From Bacteroidota bacterium (GTDB lineage: Bacteria > Bacteroidota > Kryptoniia > Kryptoniales > JAKASW01), in contig JAJYGB010000494.1 of NCBI GenBank assembly GCA_021785235.1, positions 1 to 11,040 of the forward strand: a stretch of 11,040 nt of DNA, given 5' to 3'. The notes below the pieces were generated by a model. The model saw only the letters and a list, made by a program, of their open reading frames with translations, did not search any database and was not told the origin of the DNA. Numbering within the stretch: the stretch's first letter is position 1; every line of letters starts with the position of its first letter. The position numbers and the translations under genes were made by a program. This document shows positions 8,101-11,040 of this stretch, in pieces.

Positions 8101-9489
8101 GCTGAGTGCTCTTCCGCGCTCCTCGGGAGCGACAAAATCGATGAGGCTCAGGCCGTGTCTGTATTCTTCCTCACTGAGACCGAAAATCTCGAGGCACGCG
8201 CGGTTGGCAAAACTGACCGTTCTGGATTCATCGATCTCGAAGACCGGCTGGGGCAGAAAATCGGCCAATTCCTTGAATCTCATCTCACTTCGCCGGATTT
8301 CGTCTTCGGTTTTCTTCCGGTCGGTTATATCCTGCGCCGCGCCGTAGACTTTCGACACACGGCCGGCAAAAATATCCCGTACCGGTTTCGCAGAGTCACG
8401 CAGCCAGACTATTTCTCCACCCCTAGTCAAGAACCTGAACTCAGCTACATCGTACTCTCCACTCAAGACCTTCTTCACGTGCTCGTCAATAACAGGAATA
8501 TCTTCCTTGTACACCATGCTCTGCCAACCGCCGCGTTTAGCGACTTCAGCAAGAGTGAATCCGAATTTCCGTTCGAATGTCTCCGACAACCACTCTCCCG
8601 CGAGCCTGCCGTCAGCCGTCACGTCGAATACGTAAGCGTAATCGGAAATCAGATTGGAGATTATCCGGTATCTCTCTTCGCTCTGGCGGAGGGCGGCGTG
8701 CTCTCTGTCCAGTTTCGACTTTTGGACCGCATTCTCAAGAACTGACGGTAAGCTCAGATGAAGGGACTCAGTCTTGACTATATAGTCGTTGGCACCGACT
8801 TTCATCGTTAGCGCCGCCGTCTCCTGATCGCCCCGACCGGCGAGGACCACTATCGGGATATCCAGGCCCCGTGCCACCCTGATCTCCTTGATCAGCTCCA
8901 GGACACTCATGCCGGGAAGGTCGTAGTCGAGCAGAAGGACGTCAAAACGAATCTCCGTCTGCGAGATTTTCGAGATGATATCGCCGGCGGACTTTACCAC
9001 CTCGAGGTGGATATTGAGTAGTTTCTCCCTGACGTAATCTTCAAAAGGATTCAAGTCCGCCGGGCTGCGTCCTGCAAAGAGGACCCGCATCCTGCCGGTT
9101 CCCCTTCGTATGGTTCTCCCGCGGTTTTCCATGTTCTTCACGAGAATCGAAGGGAGTTGTCTGTAGTGCTTCCCGGATTTGACAATGTAGTCGTCCGCCC
9201 CGGCTTTCAGTGCACCGACGGCGATTTCCTCATCACCGTACGCCGTCAGCACTATCACACAGATAGGGAGCTCTTTCTCCCTTATCTCGTAGAGTATTGA
9301 AATGCCATCCCCGTCGGGGAGGCGAAGATCCAGCAGCGCGATATCATACCCCGGACTCTCTCGCAACTTGGTCAACGCTTCCTTGCATGAACCGGCGACA
9401 TCCACTTCGAAGCCGGCCCCGCTTTTTTTCAGCTCGCGCTTTGCGAGATTAACATCAGCCTGGCTGTCTTCGACGTACAAAACTCTCAT
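5128..9489 (-). CDS. Large soluble hybrid histidine kinase, REC-REC-PAS3-GAF-PAS2-HisKA-HATPase-REC
   Basis: A 1453-residue sensor kinase without membrane segments, so probably cytoplasmic. Domains in order: REC1 (1-125; Glu7/Asp8, Asp54, Thr82, Lys104); REC2 (134-255; Asp188 and Lys239 kept, but the acidic pair is Gly140/Arg141 and the switch residue is Ala217); PAS domains at about 270-395, 400-517 and 526-642; GAF (650-808); PAS at 822-940 and 948-1068; HisKA with phosphoacceptor His1090 in IAHDFNN; HATPase with N box Asn1198/Asn1202, DTGTGI (1245-1250) and GKGTGLGL (1269-1276); and REC3 (1331-1450; Asp1383, Ser1411, Lys1433). Phosphate would pass from His1090 to Asp1383, or be controlled by REC1. 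ATG 9489 has no Shine-Dalgarno sequence, and an in-frame stop lies 6 bases upstream. The start overlaps the stop of a small upstream ORF as ATGA. No output regulator is adjacent. Signal and target are unknown. Confidence 0.96.
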   Translation of the reverse strand: MRVLYVEDSQADVNLAKRELKKSGAGFEVDVAGSCKEALTKLRESPGYDIALLDLRLPDGDGISILYEIREKELPICVIVLTAYGDEEIAVGALKAGADDYIVKSGKHYRQLPSILVKNMENRGRTIRRGTGRMRVLFAGRSPADLNPFEDYVREKLLNIHLEVVKSAGDIISKISQTEIRFDVLLLDYDLPGMSVLELIKEIRVARGLDIPIVVLAGRGDQETAALTMKVGANDYIVKTESLHLSLPSVLENAVQKSKLDREHAALRQSEERYRIISNLISDYAYVFDVTADGRLAGEWLSETFERKFGFTLAEVAKRGGWQSMVYKEDIPVIDEHVKKVLSGEYDVAEFRFLTRGGEIVWLRDSAKPVRDIFAGRVSKVYGAAQDITDRKKTEDEIRRSEMRFKELADFLPQPVFEIDESRTVSFANRACLEIFGLSEEEYRHGLSLIDFVAPEERGRALSEIEKVFKGAPGEPERYTVVGKGGVTFPALVSASPIVRDSKVVGLRGILVDLTELTAANEAITASENRYRFLFESSADEFFMIDEHGKIMQVNEAGCELLGYTREEIIGQSVDKILAPEIAGTAENRTEEVFREKDTIFESVHLRKNGTRIPVEVRSRAVIFEGRPVILSSARDLTERKKAEEAIGQRNRQLKILSTASVKINAVLNVDDILRTLVRSGIELVGAAAGTVGLLENGMLVFREYFKSGTVFPIDVRFAPWQGTPGFVLATKRARISNDSQNDPLIIRELHEKFAIYNVIDVPILSRDGEVLGAFAIHNSIGGRPFGDGDIEMLEGLAASAAVALENATLLTNMTRAETTIRESEEKFRTLVESSLVGVYIIQDGKFVYTNPAMSRMYGFSEAEFLAMPSVLETVAPEDQDRVLENIRKRIDGDTESIKYDFTSLKKNGKRIRVEVFGSRTTFQGRPAVIGTAEDITERKIAEEKLSHSEERYRSLFEESIDAIYVTTPAGKILDINTAGVKLFGFDSRNEMLDLESVSELYDDPNEREKSNRLIETDGFMRDILIKVKRRDGTRLMVQDSATVLRDMEGKPIAYRGILRDVTEQKRLEEQLLQSQKLESLGQLTSGIAHDFNNVLGGIIGFTELAMGKIEEGHPVNNYLMRIYGLADRAAKITKQLLAFARRQILMPRDLNLNELIGDILELLRRLLGEQVQIRFIPGSDLRTVLADPSQVEQVLLNLAVNAGDAMQHGGVLTIETANTYLDEFYCRIHTNVKPGSYVAIIVSDTGTGIETTTLDRIFEPFFTTKEIGKGTGLGLSVVHGIIRQHGGTISVYSEIGKGTTFRVYFPAVKGIAGKSVPNPGRAGKISGGSETVLVVEDNEELREFMKTLLDENGYTVLTAREGEEGVTVFERNVQDISLVISDIVMPKVSGKALKEAIDKKFPGRKFLFISGYTDSAVHHAFVLDENVDFLQKPFTAFEFAERIRKILDRKTP

Positions 9490-9698
9490 GGGACGTTAAC
9501 TACCGCGCTTTCTTCGCGCCGGTCCGGTCGCTGCGGGATACGCATCGGGCTGTCGGTGGAATCCGGATTGATATGGCACTTCGTCATCTCGACGGCGGTT
9601 GAGGCACGGGTACTCCCTCTTAGGACTGCTGACGCGTGTTTCATCGCTGAAACATGCGTGACCGAGTCATATAAGTGAAAGAGCACCTGAATTTGCAT
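9486..9698 (-). CDS. Possible 70-codon leader ORF overlapping the kinase start
   Basis: I do not recognise this ORF. It lies wholly inside the predicted kinase leader, and its TGA overlaps the kinase ATG as ATGA, the overlap also used between glcF and the rhomboid gene. The kinase start lacks its own ribosome site, so coupling would explain how it is translated. By hand count 44 of 70 third positions are G or C, above the second position, as in coding DNA. Against it: the AGGAG before ATG 9698 leaves only 1 base of spacing, no domain, signal peptide or membrane segment is seen, and a strong RNA hairpin occupies the same bases. It could be a small protein, a coupling peptide, or spurious. Confidence 0.3.
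   Translation of the reverse strand: MQIQVLFHLYDSVTHVSAMKHASAVLRGSTRASTAVEMTKCHINPDSTDSPMRIPQRPDRREESAVVNVP
9632..9659 (-). promoter_or_regulatory. Strong leader hairpin with GCGA (GNRA-type) tetraloop
   Basis: On the minus strand the arms ACGC-A-TGTTTCA and TGAAACA-C-GCGT close a GCGA loop. That gives eleven base pairs with a single A/C mismatch. It lies about 85 bases into the predicted kinase transcript. No T run follows, so it is not an ordinary intrinsic terminator. A role in leader RNA folding, stability or translation control is an inference. Confidence 0.5.
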
Positions 9699-9751
9699 TC
9701 TCCTGATTTTCGAAAGCGTTCACGCCGATGCTAATGGAATAGCTTGGATAG

Positions 9752-9780
9752 ATTTTATGCAATCTCGGCCTGATTTTCAA
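9752..9780 (-). promoter_or_regulatory. Sigma-70-like promoter of the histidine kinase
   Basis: On the minus strand a -35 TTGAAA (9780-9775) and a -10 TAAAAT (9757-9752) are separated by exactly 17 bases. The start point would be near 9745, leaving a leader of about 256 bases before the kinase ATG. The -10 and spacer length equal those of the promoter at 4988-5016. Confidence 0.55.
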
Positions 9781-9881
9781 CTATGCAGGTGAATACCTCC
9801 GGCTTGCAGCCCCTCATGTCCGGGCGGGTTCTCCACTGCAGCACAATTCCGGGCCCCTTCGCAGCTCAAGCAGTTGCCCCG

Positions 9882-9917
9882 CGTTGAGAATCTCAATCCG
9901 CCTGCGGATTCTCAACG
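9882..9917. repeat. Nested inverted repeats downstream of the rhomboid gene
   Basis: The plus-strand arms CGTTGAGAATC (9882-9892) and GATTCTCAACG (9907-9917) are perfect 11-base complements around a 14-base loop. A second dyad, AATCCGC-CT-GCGGATT (9895-9910), overlaps the inner arm. A third, TTGAGA-A-TCTCAA (9884-9896), lies within the left arm, so the folds compete. It sits 39 bases past the rhomboid stop but has no T run on either strand, so a simple intrinsic terminator is doubtful. A Rho-dependent or processing hairpin, an operator, or a dispersed palindromic repeat are alternatives. Confidence 0.6.
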
Positions 9918-9955
9918 GGACTTGACAAGAAGAACAAGGTAGAAAGCGCTCCGAG

Positions 9956-10630
9956 TCAGGTGGCATACCGCCTTCGCCGGAATACGGGAACCATTGCGAT
10001 TCCTGCCAGGAACCCGCCGACGTGCGCCCACCACGCGATGCCGCCGGAAGTATCGACGCCTATGGATTGAACTCCGCTGATGAACTGCATCATGAACCAG
10101 AAGCCTATGAAAAGGATGGCCGAGATATCGATAATATCGAAGAAGAAAAAGATGGGGAGAAGAGTCACGATCTTCGAGCGCGGGAACATGACGAGATAAG
10201 CGCCGAGCACACCGGATATCGCTCCACTGGCACCTATGGTCGGGATGGAAGAGTCCGCGGAAAGATAGACTTGTAACGCCGCCGCCGCCAGTCCGCTTAC
10301 AAGATAAAACAGCAGATACCTTCGATGTCCGAGCCTGTCCTCGACGTTATCTCCGAATATAAAGAGGAACCACATGTTACCGATGATATGGAGCCAGCCG
10401 CCGTGAATGAACATGGAGGTGAAGAACGGCACGTATCGCGTTATCAGATGCGTATGCTGCGCGACCATCTCGAAATACCTGTTCGGCACGAGTCCGTACT
10501 TGACGAAGAAAGCATCGAGGCCTGACCCCAGAGACAGCTCGTAGAAAAAAACTGCGGCGTTCGCGGCGATGAGTAAATAATTGACGAACGGAATACCGTA
10601 AGACGGGTTCTTGTCCTTAAGCGGAATCAT
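9956..10630 (-). CDS. Rhomboid family intramembrane serine protease
   Basis: A 224-residue polytopic inner-membrane protein with about six hydrophobic segments. It is expected to cut transmembrane segments of other membrane proteins. Family signatures are complete: HGGWLHIIGNMWFLFIFGDN (76-95) with His81 and Asn85 of the HxxxN motif, GASGAISG (133-140) with nucleophile Ser135, and WWAHVGGFLAG (200-210) with catalytic His203. It belongs to the short six-helix bacterial form without an extra domain. ATG 10630 overlaps the stop of the upstream GlcF-like gene as ATGA and has no clear ribosome site, so it is probably translated by coupling. The substrate is unknown. A proteolytically active enzyme is likely because both members of the Ser/His dyad are present. 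Confidence 0.95.
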   Translation of the reverse strand: MIPLKDKNPSYGIPFVNYLLIAANAAVFFYELSLGSGLDAFFVKYGLVPNRYFEMVAQHTHLITRYVPFFTSMFIHGGWLHIIGNMWFLFIFGDNVEDRLGHRRYLLFYLVSGLAAAALQVYLSADSSIPTIGASGAISGVLGAYLVMFPRSKIVTLLPIFFFFDIIDISAILFIGFWFMMQFISGVQSIGVDTSGGIAWWAHVGGFLAGIAMVPVFRRRRYAT

Positions 10631-11040
10631 TTCTTATCGGTCTTATAAAGCCTGTTCAGAACCGTGGCGGGGTGGACCACTTCCACGTCCATCCCATCGT
10701 TCTTGATACCTGCGGCAATCTGTGCCATGCACCCGGGGTTGCCGGTAATCACGATTCTAGCATGGCTCTGCCTTATGTTGTCGAGTTTCCTGTCGAGTAT
10801 TTTCGAAGCGTCGTCGTAATGAGTCACGTTGTAAATACCGGCACTCCCGCAGCACCATGTTGCCTCGTTCAATTCGCGGTAATTATCTCCGGCGATTTCG
10901 TTCACTATCGCTCTCGGCTGCACGCTGATCTTCTGCGTGTGAACCAGGTGACATGGCTCATGGTAGGTGACCGGAACTCCGAGTTTCGTCCGCGGCTTCC
11001 TGAATCCTGTTTCAAAAAGGAACTCGGAAAATTCTTTTAC
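10627..11040 (-). CDS. glcF: GlcF-like glycolate oxidase iron-sulfur subunit, C-terminal part (cut by window edge)
   Basis: The frame is open to the window edge and gives 137 C-terminal residues of a CCG-domain protein. YHEPCHL (visible residues 26-32), the QKISVQPR stretch, WCCGSAG (62-68) and GNPGCMAQI (100-108) match the cysteine-rich C-terminal half of GlcF-type subunits. These carry electrons from a flavin subunit that oxidises glycolate or a related 2-hydroxy acid. The [4Fe-4S] ferredoxin part would lie beyond the window. A GTG at 10923 could open a shorter frame but would cut through the CCG module, so it is not the real start. Related lactate (LutA/LldE-like) or heterodisulfide-reductase-type subunits share CCG motifs, so the exact substrate is open. 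Confidence 0.88.
   Translation of the reverse strand, partial: VKEFSEFLFETGFRKPRTKLGVPVTYHEPCHLVHTQKISVQPRAIVNEIAGDNYRELNEATWCCGSAGIYNVTHYDDASKILDRKLDNIRQSHARIVITGNPGCMAQIAAGIKNDGMDVEVVHPATVLNRLYKTDKK

Larger units (their letters stand above)
9490..9955 (-). other. 466-base spacer between rhomboid and kinase genes
   Basis: No certain gene lies here. From right to left it holds a short spacer after the rhomboid stop, nested inverted repeats at 9882-9917, a stretch of small dyads and only very short ORFs (9781-9881), a promoter at 9752-9780, and the long kinase leader with a hairpin at 9632-9659 and the possible 70-codon ORF. No tRNA, known riboswitch motif or insertion sequence end was recognised. 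Confidence 0.7.

Noticed and set aside
8155..8745. Plus-strand ORF of 196 codons
   Set aside because: Antisense to the kinase PAS1/PAS2 region; no recognisable domain.
9500..9520. Small CGCG/CGCG hairpin just before the kinase start
   Set aside because: Only 4 base pairs with a 7-base loop; too weak to annotate.
9882..9917. Intrinsic terminator for the rhomboid gene
   Set aside because: The inverted repeat is strong, but no T run follows in either direction; kept only as a repeat of unknown role.
9922..9950. Plus-strand promoter starting at TTGACA (9922-9927)
   Set aside because: No -10 resembling TATAAT at 16-18 bases, and it would only transcribe antisense to the rhomboid gene.

Overview
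All convincing genes in this window lie on the minus strand, so it reads from right to left. No rRNA, tRNA, CRISPR array, transposase or phage gene was seen. The DNA has moderate GC, uses ATG and GTG starts, has clear purine-rich ribosome binding sites, and packs genes tightly with 4-base start/stop overlaps. Two good sigma-70-like promoters (17-base spacers, -10 TAAAAT) are visible. This suggests a free-living, probably Gram-negative bacterium. The domain style of the genes would fit an environmental lineage such as Ignavibacteria/Chlorobi or a neighbouring phylum, but that placement is a weak inference.

Right end (about 9956-11040): the C-terminal part of a GlcF-like iron-sulfur (CCG domain) subunit runs in from beyond the window. 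It overlaps by 4 bases (ATGA) with a complete rhomboid intramembrane serine protease.

Middle spacer (9490-9955): no certain gene. It holds nested inverted repeats behind the rhomboid gene, a sigma-70-like promoter at 9752-9780, and a leader of about 256 bases. The leader contains a strong hairpin with a GNRA-type tetraloop and a possible 70-codon ORF whose stop overlaps the kinase start as ATGA. This is the least explained part of the window.

Centre (5128-9489): one very large soluble hybrid histidine kinase of 1453 aa, ordered REC-REC-PAS-PAS-PAS-GAF-PAS-PAS-HisKA-HATPase-REC. The second receiver has lost its acidic pair and switch threonine. No DNA-binding response regulator lies next to it.

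Left part (1-5016): a promoter at 4988-5016 precedes a compact four-gene operon. In transcription order it is GH15 glucoamylase-type glucan hydrolase, short-form (probably NAD-type) 6-phosphogluconate dehydrogenase, glucose-6-phosphate dehydrogenase, and 6-phosphogluconolactonase (cut by the window edge). The genes overlap or are 1 base apart, consistent with coupled expression. Together they would release glucose from an internal alpha-glucan and oxidise glucose-6-phosphate to ribulose-5-phosphate. A glucokinase, needed to join the two halves, is not in the window.

Most of the window is ordinary metabolism and signalling. The points worth a second look are the structured kinase leader, the nested dyads beside it, the degenerate receiver, and the glucan hydrolase that leads the oxidative pentose phosphate operon.
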